Of a stretch of DNA of 58,058 nt, positions 29,801 to 35,674 are shown in pieces. The DNA comes from Micromonospora sp. RP3T (GTDB lineage: Bacteria > Actinomycetota > Actinomycetes > Mycobacteriales > Micromonosporaceae). The stretch covers positions 1-58,058 of the forward strand of contig NZ_PYPS01000044.1 in assembly GCF_003027925.1 (NCBI RefSeq), read 5' to 3'. Every line of letters begins with the position of its first letter. Position 1 is the first letter of the stretch. The notes below the pieces were generated by a model. It was not told the DNA's origin. It was given only the letters and a program-made list of their open reading frames with translations, and did no database searches. A program made the position numbers and the translations under genes.

Positions 29801-32800
29801 TCACCGGCCGGCAGGGCCCGGCCACCCCCGGCGCCGCCGAGCTGGAGGCGGAGCTCACCGCGCTCGGCGCCCGCGTCACGGTGGCCGCCTGCGACGTCGC
29901 CGACCCCGACTCGCTGCGCGACCTGGTCGACCGGCTCGCCGGGCAGGACGTCCGCGTCGACGCGGTCTTCCACGCCGCCGGCGTCGCGCACGCCGGCCCG
30001 CTCGACGGCACCGACCTGGCCGCGCTCGCCGACGGCCTGCACGCCAAGGTGGCCGGCGCGGTCAACCTCGACCGGACGTTCGGCGACGACGTCGCCGCGT
30101 TCGTGCTCTTCTCCTCGGGCGCGGGCGTCTGGGGCGGCGGCCTCCAGGGCGGCTACGCCGCCGGCAACGCGTTCCTCGACGCGCTCGCCGAGGACCGCCG
30201 CCGACGCGGCCGGCCCGCCACGGCCGTCGCCTGGGGCGCCTGGGACGGCGGCGGCATGATGGACACCGAGGGCGCCGCCGACCAGATGTTCCGCTCCGGC
30301 GTCCGGCCGATGCGCCCCGACCTGGCCGTCGCCGTGCTGGCCCGGACGCTCGCCACCGACGAGGTCACGCTCGCCGTCGCGGACATCGCCTGGGACCGGT
30401 TCCACCAGACGTACGCGCTGGCCCGCCCGCGCCCGCTGATCGAGGACCTGCCCGAGGTGGCCCGCCTGCTCGCCGCCACCCGCGCCGACGACGAGCCGGC
30501 CGAGGCGTCCCCGCTGCGCGGCCGGCTCGCCGGCCTGGCCGAACCGGACCGCCGTCGCGCCCTGCTGGAACTGGTCCGGAGCAACGCCGCCGCCGTGCTC
30601 GGCCACGCCTCCGCCGAGGCGGTCGGCGCGGACCGGCCGTTCCGCGACATCGGCTTCGACTCGCTCAGCGCGGTCGAGATGCGCAACCGGATCGCCGAGG
30701 CGGTCGGGCTGCGGCTGCCCGCCACGCTGGTCTTCGACCGGCCCACCCCGGCGCTGCTCGCCGGCTGGCTCGCCGACCGCATCCTCGGCGTCACCGACGC
30801 GGCGTCCGCGCCCACCCGGGCCGTCGCCGCACTCGACGAACCGATCGCCGTGGTCGCGATGAGCTGCCGTTATCCGGGCGGCGTGGACAGCCCCGAGGAG
30901 TTCTGGCGGCTGGTCGCCGAGGGCCGCGACGCGATCGGCCCGTTCCCCGCCGACCGGGGCTGGGACCTCGACGCCATCTACGACCCCGACCCGGACACGC
31001 CCGGCACCTCGTACGCCCGGGAGGGCGGCTTCGTCACCGACGTCGGCGGCTTCGACGCCGGCCTGTTCGGCATCTCGCCCCGCGAGGCGCTGGTGATGGA
31101 CCCGCAGCAGCGGCTGCTGCTGGAGACCGGCTGGGAGCTGTTCGAACGCGCCGGCCTGGCCCCGGCCGACATGCGGGAGAGCAGCACCGGCGTGTTCGTC
31201 GGCACCAACGGGCAGGACTACGCCACGCTGCTGATGGCGGCCCGCGCCGACACCGAGGGCTACCAGGCCACCGGCAACGCCGCCGCCGTGGTCTCCGGCC
31301 GGCTGTCCTACACGTTCGGGTTGCAGGGCCCCGCCGTCACCGTGGACACCGCCTGCTCGTCGTCGCTTGTCGCGCTGCACCTCGCGGTGCAGGCGCTGCG
31401 GGCCGGCGAGTGCGACCTCGCGATGGCCGGCGGCGTCACCGTGATGGCCACCCCCGGGCCGTTCCTGGAGTTCGCCCGGCAACGCGGCCTCGCCGCCGAC
31501 GGCCGGTGCAAGTCGTTCGCCGGCTCGGCCGACGGCACCGGCTGGGGCGAGGGCGCCGGCCTGGTGCTGCTGCAACGACTCTCCGACGCCCGCCGCGACG
31601 GCCGCCGGGTGCTGGCCGTGGTGCGCGGCTCCGCCGTCAACCAGGACGGCGCGAGCAACGGCCTGACCGCCCCGAACGGTCCCGCCCAGCAGCGGGTCAT
31701 CCGGCAGGCCCTGGCGAACGCCGGGCTCACCCCGGCCGACGTGGACGCGGTCGACGGACACGGCACCGGCACCCGCCTCGGCGACCCGATCGAGGCGCAG
31801 GCGCTGCTCGCCACGTACGGGCAGGACCGCCCCGCCGACCGGCCGCTGCTGCTCGGCTCCGTCAAGTCGAACATCGGCCACACCCAGGCCGCCGCCGGCG
31901 TCTCCGGCGTGATCAAGATGGTGCTGGCGCTCCAGCACGGCCAGCTCCCGCCCACGCTGCACGTGGACGAGCCCACCCCGCACGTCGACTGGTCCGACGG
32001 CGGCGTGGCGCTGCTCACCGAGGCCCGGCCCTGGCCGGAGACGGACCGGCCGCGCCGCGCGGCGGTGTCCGCGTTCGGCGTCAGCGGCACCAACGCCCAC
32101 GTCGTCCTGGAAGCGGCCCCGCCCACCGACGACGCCCCGACCGAGCCGGACCACGCCGCGCCCCGGCCGGCGCTGCCGCTGCTGCCCTGGCCGCTCTCCG
32201 CCGCCGACGACGAGAGCCTGCGCGCGCAGGCCGCCCGGCTGGCCGCGACGGACCACGACGACGAGGCCGCCGCGGTGGCGCGGACCCTCGCCACCGCCCG
32301 CTCCCACCTGCGGCACCGCGCGGTGCTGCTGGCCACCGACCCGGACACCCGGCAGGCCGCGCTGCGCGCGCTGGCGGCGGGGGAGAGCCACAGCGCCGTG
32401 CGGCGGGACGTGGCCACGCCCGGCACGCTCGCCATGCTCTTCTCCGGCCAGGGCGCCCAGCACGCCGGCATGGGCCGCGAGCTGTACCAGGCGCTGCCCG
32501 CGTTCGCCGAGACGCTCGACGAGGTCTGCCAGCACCTCGACGCGTACCTGCCCCGCCCGCTGAAGAGCGTGCTGTTCGCGCCCGACGGCAGCGCCGAGGC
32601 CACGCTGCTCGACCAGACCGCGTTCACCCAGGCCGGGCTGTTCGCCGTCGAGGTGGCGCTGCACCGGCAGCTCGCCGACTGGGGCGTCCGCCCCGACCTG
32701 GTGGCCGGGCACTCCGTCGGCGAGATCACCGCAGCGCACGTCGCCGGCGTGCTGTCGCTGCCGGACGCCTGCACGCTCGTCGGCCAGCGGGGCCGGCTCA

Positions 32801-35640
32801 TGCAGGCGCTGCCGGCCGGTGGCGGGATGCTCGCCGTCGCCGCCGGGGAGACCGAGGTGACCGGCGCGCTCGCCGGGCACGCCGACCGGGCCGCCGTCGC
32901 CGCCGTGAACGGACCGGCCGCCGTCGTGGTCGCCGGCGCCGACGAGGCGCTGTCCGCGCTCGCCGACCACTTCACCACCCTCGGCGTACGCACCAAGCGG
33001 CTCACCGTCAGCCACGCGTTCCACAGCCCGCTGATGGAGCCGATGCTGGCCGAGTTCGCCACCGTCGCCGCCGGCCTGGAATACGCCGCGCCGGTCGTGC
33101 CGCTGGTGTCCAACCTGACCGGTCGCGTCGTCGACGCCGACCTGATCCGTACCCCCGACTACTGGGTGCGGCACGTCCGGGAGGCGGTGCGCTTCGGCGA
33201 CACGGTCACCCACCTGCGCGACCTCGGCGTCGGTACGCTGCTGGAGGTGGGCCCGGACACGGTGCTCACCTCGCTCGCCGCCGACCTGCTGCCGGAGGGC
33301 GGGCCGCTGGTCACCGGCGTGCAACGTCCCGGCCGGGACGAGGTCGCCACGCTGCTCGGCGCGCTGGCCCGACTGCACTGCCACGGCACGCCGGTGGACT
33401 GGGCGGCGCTGCTGCCCGACGCCGACCCGGTCGCGCTGCCCACCTACCCGTTCCGCCACCAGCGCTTCTGGCCGGTCGCCGACGGCGAACTGGTCGGCGT
33501 CGCCGCGCCGGCCGCCGCCGACCCCGCCGACGACGCGTTCTGGCAGGTCGTCACCGCCGGCGACGGCGACGCCCTGGCGACCCGCTTCGGCGTGGACCCG
33601 GACCGGCCGCTGCGCGACCAGCTCCCCACGCTCGCCGACTGGCACCAGCGACGTCGCGCCGACGCGGTCGCCGACGGCTGGCGCTACCGGATCACCTGGC
33701 CGCGACGGCAGCTCACCGCCGGCCCCGCCACCGGGGCCTGGCTGCTCGTGACGCCCGGCGACGCGGCGACCGAACCGGCGGAGCGGATCGCCGAGCTGCT
33801 CGCCGCGCACGGCGGCACGGTGCGCACGCTCACCGTCGACCCGGCCACCGTCACCCGCGCCGACCTGGCCGGTGACCTGCCGGACGGGCCCGGCCGGATC
33901 GTGTCGCTTCTGGCGCTGGACGAGCGCCCGCACCCGGCGTACCCGGGCGTGCCGGCCGGTCTCACCGGCAACCTCGCGCTGGTCCAGGCCGTCACCGACG
34001 TCGCACCGACCGGGCCACTGTGGCTGCTCACCCGGCAGGCGGTCAGCACCGGCACCGGTGACCCGCTCGCCCGGCCGGACCAGGCCACCACCTGGGGCCT
34101 CGGGCTGGTCACCGCGCTGGAACACCCGGCGCACGCCGGTGGCCTGCTCGACCTGCCGGCCGACCTCGACCCCGCGACCGGGGAGCACCTGCTGCGGGCG
34201 CTGACCAACACCGACGGCGAGGACCAGCTCGCGGTCCGTCCGGCCGGCGTGCACCTGCGCCGACTCGTCCGGGCGCCGCGCCCGGCCCGGCCGGACGCCC
34301 CGACCTGGACGGCACCGGACACCGTGCTCATCACCGGCGGCACCGGCGCCATCGGCCGGTACGCCGCCGGCTGGCTCGCCCGGCACGGCACCCGCACGCT
34401 GATCCTGGTCAGCCGGCGTGGCCCGGACGCGCCCGGCGTCGCCGAGACGGTGGCCGAACTGGCCGCGCTCGGCGCACAGGCCCGGGTGCTCGCCTGCGAC
34501 CTGGCCGACCGCGCCGCCGTCGCCGCGCTCGTCGACGGGCTGCGCGCCGACGGCGAGACGGTCCGCGCGGTGGTGCACGCCGCCGGCGTCGGCCGCCTCA
34601 ACCCGGTGCGCGCGGTCACCACCGACGAACTCGCCGACGTGGTCTCCGGCAAGACCGCCGGCGCGCGCCACCTCGACGAACTGCTCGACCCGGCGGCGCT
34701 GGAACTGGTCGTCTACTTCTCCTCCATCGCCGCCGCGTGGGGCGTCGGCGACCACGGCGCGTACGCCGCCGCCAACGCGTTCCTGGACGCCTGGGCGCAG
34801 TCCCGCCCGGCCGGGCCGGCGCGCGTGGTGTCGGTCAACTGGGGACCGTGGGCCGGCGGCGGCATGGTCGACGCCGACCACGCCGCCGCGATGAGCCGGC
34901 GCGGCGTCACGCTGCTCGACCGGGAACCGGCGATGGCCGCGCTGCGCGCCGCGATCTCCGGCGACGACCCCGTGCTCACCGTCGCCGACGTGGACTGGGC
35001 GCGCTTCGCCCCGGTCTTCGCCGCCGCCCGGCCCCGACCGCTGATCGGCGACCTGCCCGAGGTGGCGGCCCCGCCCGCCGGCGCCGACCCGGCCGACACC
35101 GGCGGCGCGGAGACGCTCGCGGAGCTGCGCAAGCGCCTCGCCGACCTGACCGCCGCCGAGCAGAACCGGCTGCTTGTCGACCTGATCCGCACCGCCGCCG
35201 CCGAGGTGATCGGCCACGACAGCCCGTACGCCCTGGAGGCCGACCGGCCGTTCCGGGACCTCGGGTTCGACTCGCTGACCGCGGTGGAGCTGCGCGGCCG
35301 GCTGGCCCGGCTCACCGGCCTCGCGCCGGCCAGCTCGGTGGTGTTCGACTACCCCACCCCGCAGGCCCTCGCCGAGCACCTGCGCGCCCAGCTCGTCGAC
35401 GAGTCCTCGGAGCGGGAGCTGCCCACCGTGGAGGAACTGGACCGGCTGGAGGAGGCGCTCACCCTGCGGGAGCGCGACGACCTCGGCCGGGTGCGGATCA
35501 CCATGCGGCTGCACCGGCTGCTGGAGCGGCTCGGCGCCGACGAGCCGGCGGAACCGGGCGAGGACGTGGCCGACCGGCTGCGGACGGCCAGCAACCAGGA
35601 GCTCTTCGACCTTCTCGACCGCGATCTCGGGTTGTCCTGA
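20893..35640 (+). CDS. Type I modular PKS subunit, three modules (docking | KS-AT-DH-KR-ACP | KS-AT-KR-ACP | KS-AT-KR-ACP | docking)
   Basis: 4915 aa, the largest complete gene here. Residues 1-33 are a coiled-coil docking helix (FLDYLRRATTDLREARRRV). Module 1: KS Cys 206, malonyl AT Ser 650, DH His 956 / Asp 1118, B-type KR Tyr 1552, ACP Ser 1716. Module 2: KS Cys 1949, methylmalonyl AT Ser 2399, A1-type KR Tyr 3088, ACP Ser 3257. Module 3: KS Cys 3488, malonyl AT Ser 3941, A2-type KR Tyr 4624, ACP Ser 4794. It ends in a helical docking segment (ELFDLLDRDLGLS). It should add an alkene unit, a methyl/hydroxyl unit and a hydroxyl unit. The module 1 KR and the module 2 KS are closely related in DNA to the KR and KS at the left end of the window, pointing to internal duplication. 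ATG start supported by GGAG at 20882. Confidence 0.97.
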   Translation: MPTEAEFLDYLRRATTDLREARRRVREVEAKDREPMAIVGMACRYPGGVHGPDELWQLVADGRDGVGDFPTDRGWDLERLFSVDPDNPGTSYTDKGGFLYEATEFDPAFFGISPREALAMDPQQRLLLESTWEAFESAGLDAHRLRGSRTGVFAGVMYHDYASRVLDLPEGVEGYLGTGNSGSVVSGRVAYTFGLEGPAVTIDTACSSSLVAVHLAVQALRQRDCDLALAGGVTVLSTPGVFAEFSRQRGLAADGRCKSFAASADGTGWAEGVGMLLLQRLSDAQRDGRRIHGIIRGSAVNQDGASSGLTTPNGPSQERVIRQALANARLSPADVDVVEAHGTGTTLGDPIEAQALLATYGQDRDGRDPLWLGSVKSNLGHTQAAAGAAGIIKMVQAMRHGVLPRTLHVDEPSPHIDWSAGAVTLLTEARPWPESDRPRRAAVSSFGISGTNAHVIVEQPPAVDEPEPTPGTPPPLAPVLLSARDPEALAAQARRWADHVTPDAHPVDWAAAARRRANLDARAVVLAADRDELLAGLRALADGEPTPTVVTGAAAPRGRVAFLFSGQGAQRAGMGRDLYAAFPVFATALDEVCAHLDPLLPQPLKPVLFEAGDLLDQTQFTQAGLFAVEVALHRLARSFGLTPDYLVGHSIGELAAAHVAGVLSLAHAARLVAARGRLMQALPAGGAMLAVAAGEADVTASLADVTGRAGIAAVNGPAAVVVSGDAEAIDALAAHWADRGTPTHRLRVSHAFHSALMEPMLAEFASVAAGLDYAPPTVPIVSNLTGRIAEADEITTADYWVRHVREAVRFADAVDRLAEAGVGTYVELGPSGVLTAMAEGALADPAAVLVPLVRKDRAEPRAVLEALARLHTAGLTVDWDALLADAGARPVDLPTYAFHHERYWLEPVGRLADVSGAGLGAAGHPLLGAAVSVAGEDMVLLTGRLSAGTHPWLVDHQVGDVVVLPGAALVELVVRAGDEVGVSRLRELAIAAPLLLPAAGGVRVQVRVGPADEAGARAVTVHAQAEDDPEAGWVRHAEGVLEPAVADEPGLPAWPPTTATEVDLAGWYDTLAEHGLAYGPAFRGLRRAWTGDGEVYAEIALPEDVTGTGFAVHPALLDAALHPIGLLLAADGGGPRVPFAFEGVQVHAVGATALRVRLARDGAAVRLVAADDAGAPVVSVDSLVLREMTGLTAPGAAARSLFEVSWQPEPVPAGDDLAGWAVLGASVDGLSSYPDVSAVVDAGEGLPHTLVLPVVGSSDGEVPDAVRVTASEVLAVVQGWLAAESLAESRLVVVTRGAVVAAGDDRVTDLAGAAVWGLVRSAQSEHPERIVLADLDRDVDGGVLSVLAGVLGDLPATGGQVAVRGDVVLTPRLVRAALPATETASAPVADAATAGDPDRGRGVGAGTVVVTGGTGSLGALVAAHLVTGHGVRSLVLVSRQGPAAPGADALVERLSGLGASVSVVACDVTDRDQVARLVAGVPGRLAGVVHTAGVLDDGVVSSISAERLANVLAPKVTAAWWLHEATRHLDLDLFVLFSSVAGVLGSPGQAAYAAANGVLDALATQRRQDGLPAVSLAWGMWDTDGMAAAQSDVDRARSTRAGLGAMSPEVGLELFDTALTAGQAMLVPAVIDVPAMRAQIVGGRVPSLLRALLGPVTTRRQAGRGNWADRLAGLDPQDARDQVDALIRGLVAQVLGHGGADAVAADRAFRELGFDSLTAVDLRNRVNAATGLRLPSTLVFDYPTPQILAGQVYAELAGARTDTTGAPEAATTTGLDEPVAIVGMACRYPGGVENPEQLWELLAAGGDGISEFPADRGWDLESLFDPDPDHSGTSYTRHGGFLYGAPEFDPGFFGISPREALAMDPQQRLLLETSWEAFESAGLDPAGLRGSRTGVFAGVMYHDYASRLMELPAEVEGYIGTGTSASVLSGRVAYSFGLEGPAVTVDTACSSSLVALHLAVQALRSGECDLALAGGVTVMATPGTFIEFSRQRGLSPDGRCKSFAAAADGTGWGEGTGVLLVQRLADAQREGRRVLAVVRGSAVNQDGASNGLTAPNGPSQQRVIRQALANARLTTSDVDAVEAHGTGTTLGDPIEAQALLATYGQDRETPLLLGSVKSNIGHTQAAAGVAGIIKMVLAMRHGIVPPTLHVDEPSPHVDWTAGAITLATAPTPWPDRDRPRRAAVSSFGISGTNAHVILEHAPAPAAPAEFRPGAAVDAGVIPFVLSAADRAALPDQAVRLRAHLAAYPEFAPAEVAHALTSSRAAFPHRAVVLGRDTDELTRGLTALADGETVPTVVTGTALRNPAPVFVFSGHGGHWPGMAVDLLDTSPVFAASIAECEAVLTPWVDWSLTDVLRGADGAPPLVASGVVQPALWAVMVSLARLWRSLGVRPGAVVGHSQGEIAAACVAGALSLEDAARIVALRSQVLADIAGKGGMASVGLPAERVERMLDRWPGRLCLAVVNGPGSVVVAGDPDALAELVAACVADDVRVRPLDVDYASHSPHVEPVADRLLASLAGLTARPAEVPFYSALTGRPVDTTTLDADYWYRNLRQTVNFEQAVRTLLADGHQVFLEVGPHPVLSFGMQETIDDAEHDAAVVNTLRRDAGGWPRVLTALAELHTHGVGVDWAAVCGVSAAAPVPLPTYAFHRQRYWPESPVRTGPVASVEDQADRQFWDAVERADADALAATLDVDGGAARALGEALPLLTEWRQRRRDESTVDAWRYRVRWTPLTAATSARLTGTWLLVAPAAYAGDPLVGQVVAALGEAGAGVVPVTVDDPDRAVLAGQLAGLDTDTLTGVLSLLALDETGHPDRPVVPAGLAGTLALVQALGDVGCAAPLWCATRGAVTTGRADPLDHPAQALVWGLGRVAALEHPDRWGGLVDLPAVLDRRARGRLAVVLAGVGHEDQLAVRPSGLFGRRLARAGGDTPPGTTGWRPAGTVLVTGGLGSLGAHVARWLAADGAEHLVLTGRQGPATPGAAELEAELTALGARVTVAACDVADPDSLRDLVDRLAGQDVRVDAVFHAAGVAHAGPLDGTDLAALADGLHAKVAGAVNLDRTFGDDVAAFVLFSSGAGVWGGGLQGGYAAGNAFLDALAEDRRRRGRPATAVAWGAWDGGGMMDTEGAADQMFRSGVRPMRPDLAVAVLARTLATDEVTLAVADIAWDRFHQTYALARPRPLIEDLPEVARLLAATRADDEPAEASPLRGRLAGLAEPDRRRALLELVRSNAAAVLGHASAEAVGADRPFRDIGFDSLSAVEMRNRIAEAVGLRLPATLVFDRPTPALLAGWLADRILGVTDAASAPTRAVAALDEPIAVVAMSCRYPGGVDSPEEFWRLVAEGRDAIGPFPADRGWDLDAIYDPDPDTPGTSYAREGGFVTDVGGFDAGLFGISPREALVMDPQQRLLLETGWELFERAGLAPADMRESSTGVFVGTNGQDYATLLMAARADTEGYQATGNAAAVVSGRLSYTFGLQGPAVTVDTACSSSLVALHLAVQALRAGECDLAMAGGVTVMATPGPFLEFARQRGLAADGRCKSFAGSADGTGWGEGAGLVLLQRLSDARRDGRRVLAVVRGSAVNQDGASNGLTAPNGPAQQRVIRQALANAGLTPADVDAVDGHGTGTRLGDPIEAQALLATYGQDRPADRPLLLGSVKSNIGHTQAAAGVSGVIKMVLALQHGQLPPTLHVDEPTPHVDWSDGGVALLTEARPWPETDRPRRAAVSAFGVSGTNAHVVLEAAPPTDDAPTEPDHAAPRPALPLLPWPLSAADDESLRAQAARLAATDHDDEAAAVARTLATARSHLRHRAVLLATDPDTRQAALRALAAGESHSAVRRDVATPGTLAMLFSGQGAQHAGMGRELYQALPAFAETLDEVCQHLDAYLPRPLKSVLFAPDGSAEATLLDQTAFTQAGLFAVEVALHRQLADWGVRPDLVAGHSVGEITAAHVAGVLSLPDACTLVGQRGRLMQALPAGGGMLAVAAGETEVTGALAGHADRAAVAAVNGPAAVVVAGADEALSALADHFTTLGVRTKRLTVSHAFHSPLMEPMLAEFATVAAGLEYAAPVVPLVSNLTGRVVDADLIRTPDYWVRHVREAVRFGDTVTHLRDLGVGTLLEVGPDTVLTSLAADLLPEGGPLVTGVQRPGRDEVATLLGALARLHCHGTPVDWAALLPDADPVALPTYPFRHQRFWPVADGELVGVAAPAAADPADDAFWQVVTAGDGDALATRFGVDPDRPLRDQLPTLADWHQRRRADAVADGWRYRITWPRRQLTAGPATGAWLLVTPGDAATEPAERIAELLAAHGGTVRTLTVDPATVTRADLAGDLPDGPGRIVSLLALDERPHPAYPGVPAGLTGNLALVQAVTDVAPTGPLWLLTRQAVSTGTGDPLARPDQATTWGLGLVTALEHPAHAGGLLDLPADLDPATGEHLLRALTNTDGEDQLAVRPAGVHLRRLVRAPRPARPDAPTWTAPDTVLITGGTGAIGRYAAGWLARHGTRTLILVSRRGPDAPGVAETVAELAALGAQARVLACDLADRAAVAALVDGLRADGETVRAVVHAAGVGRLNPVRAVTTDELADVVSGKTAGARHLDELLDPAALELVVYFSSIAAAWGVGDHGAYAAANAFLDAWAQSRPAGPARVVSVNWGPWAGGGMVDADHAAAMSRRGVTLLDREPAMAALRAAISGDDPVLTVADVDWARFAPVFAAARPRPLIGDLPEVAAPPAGADPADTGGAETLAELRKRLADLTAAEQNRLLVDLIRTAAAEVIGHDSPYALEADRPFRDLGFDSLTAVELRGRLARLTGLAPASSVVFDYPTPQALAEHLRAQLVDESSERELPTVEELDRLEEALTLRERDDLGRVRITMRLHRLLERLGADEPAEPGEDVADRLRTASNQELFDLLDRDLGLS
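20986..26160 (+). other. PKS module: KS-AT(malonyl)-DH-KR(B-type)-ACP
   Basis: KS about 20986-22270, Cys 21508-21510. AT about 22570-23480 has GHSIGE (Ser 22840-22842) and HAFH, malonyl. DH about 23620-24460 has His 23758-23760 and Asp 24244-24246; the usual Gly four residues after His is Asp (23770-23772). KR about 25100-25650 has TGGTGSLG, LDD, Pro before the active Tyr (25546-25548) and YAAAN: B-type, active. There is no ER, so an alkene is expected. ACP Ser 26038-26040. Confidence 0.93.
25165..25505 (+). repeat. Near-identical KR DNA, copy 2 (partner 1-341)
   Basis: This lies in the KR of the first module of the three-module subunit. Identity to copy 1 drops sharply at 25506, where this copy switches to C-ending codons, then rises again across the ACP and the next KS (26024-27489). 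Confidence 0.95.
26218..30780 (+). other. PKS module: KS-AT(methylmalonyl)-KR(A1-type)-ACP
   Basis: KS 26218-27489, Cys 26737-26739. AT about 27820-28730 has GHSQGE (Ser 28087-28089) and YASH, methylmalonyl, but its N-terminal motif reads SGHGGHWPG where ATs normally read PGQGSQW (His codons 27832-27834 and 27841-27843). KR about 29710-30250 has no LDD, Trp eight residues before the Tyr (30154-30156), Gln three before: A1-type, active. ACP reads IGFDSL, Ser 30661-30663. Expected unit: CH(CH3)-CH(OH). Confidence 0.91.
30835..35390 (+). other. PKS module: KS-AT(malonyl)-KR(A2-type)-ACP
   Basis: KS 30835 to about 32110, Cys 31354-31356; the usual EAHGTGT reads DGHGTGT (31753-31773). AT about 32425-33320 has GHSVGE (Ser 32713-32715) and HAFH, malonyl. 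KR about 34318-34870 has TGGTGAIG, no LDD, Trp 34738-34740, His 34753-34755 and active Tyr 34762-34764. Trp plus His at these positions is the A2 signature (an epimerising KR), yet a malonyl unit has no alpha-branch to epimerise. ACP Ser 35272-35274. Expected unit: CH2-CH(OH). Confidence 0.91.
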
Positions 35641-35657
35641 GGCACGCGTGGCACACC

Positions 35658-35667
35658 AGGGAGCGGA
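35658..35667 (+). promoter_or_regulatory. Ribosome-binding site that fixes the start at 35675
   Basis: AGGGAGCGGA ends 7 nt before the ATG at 35675. An in-frame GTG at 35648, only 8 nt after the previous stop, would place this site inside the coding region and lacks its own. Confidence 0.7.
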
Positions 35668-35674
35668 ATCCACC

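Noticed and set aside
35648..35674. GTG start for the fourth PKS gene.
   Set aside because: It lacks a ribosome-binding site and would bury the good AGGGAGCGGA site that serves the ATG at 35675.
35641..35674. Possible internal promoter or terminator between the third and fourth PKS genes.
   Set aside because: The gap is only 34 nt with a ribosome-binding site and no hairpin; co-transcription is the simpler reading.
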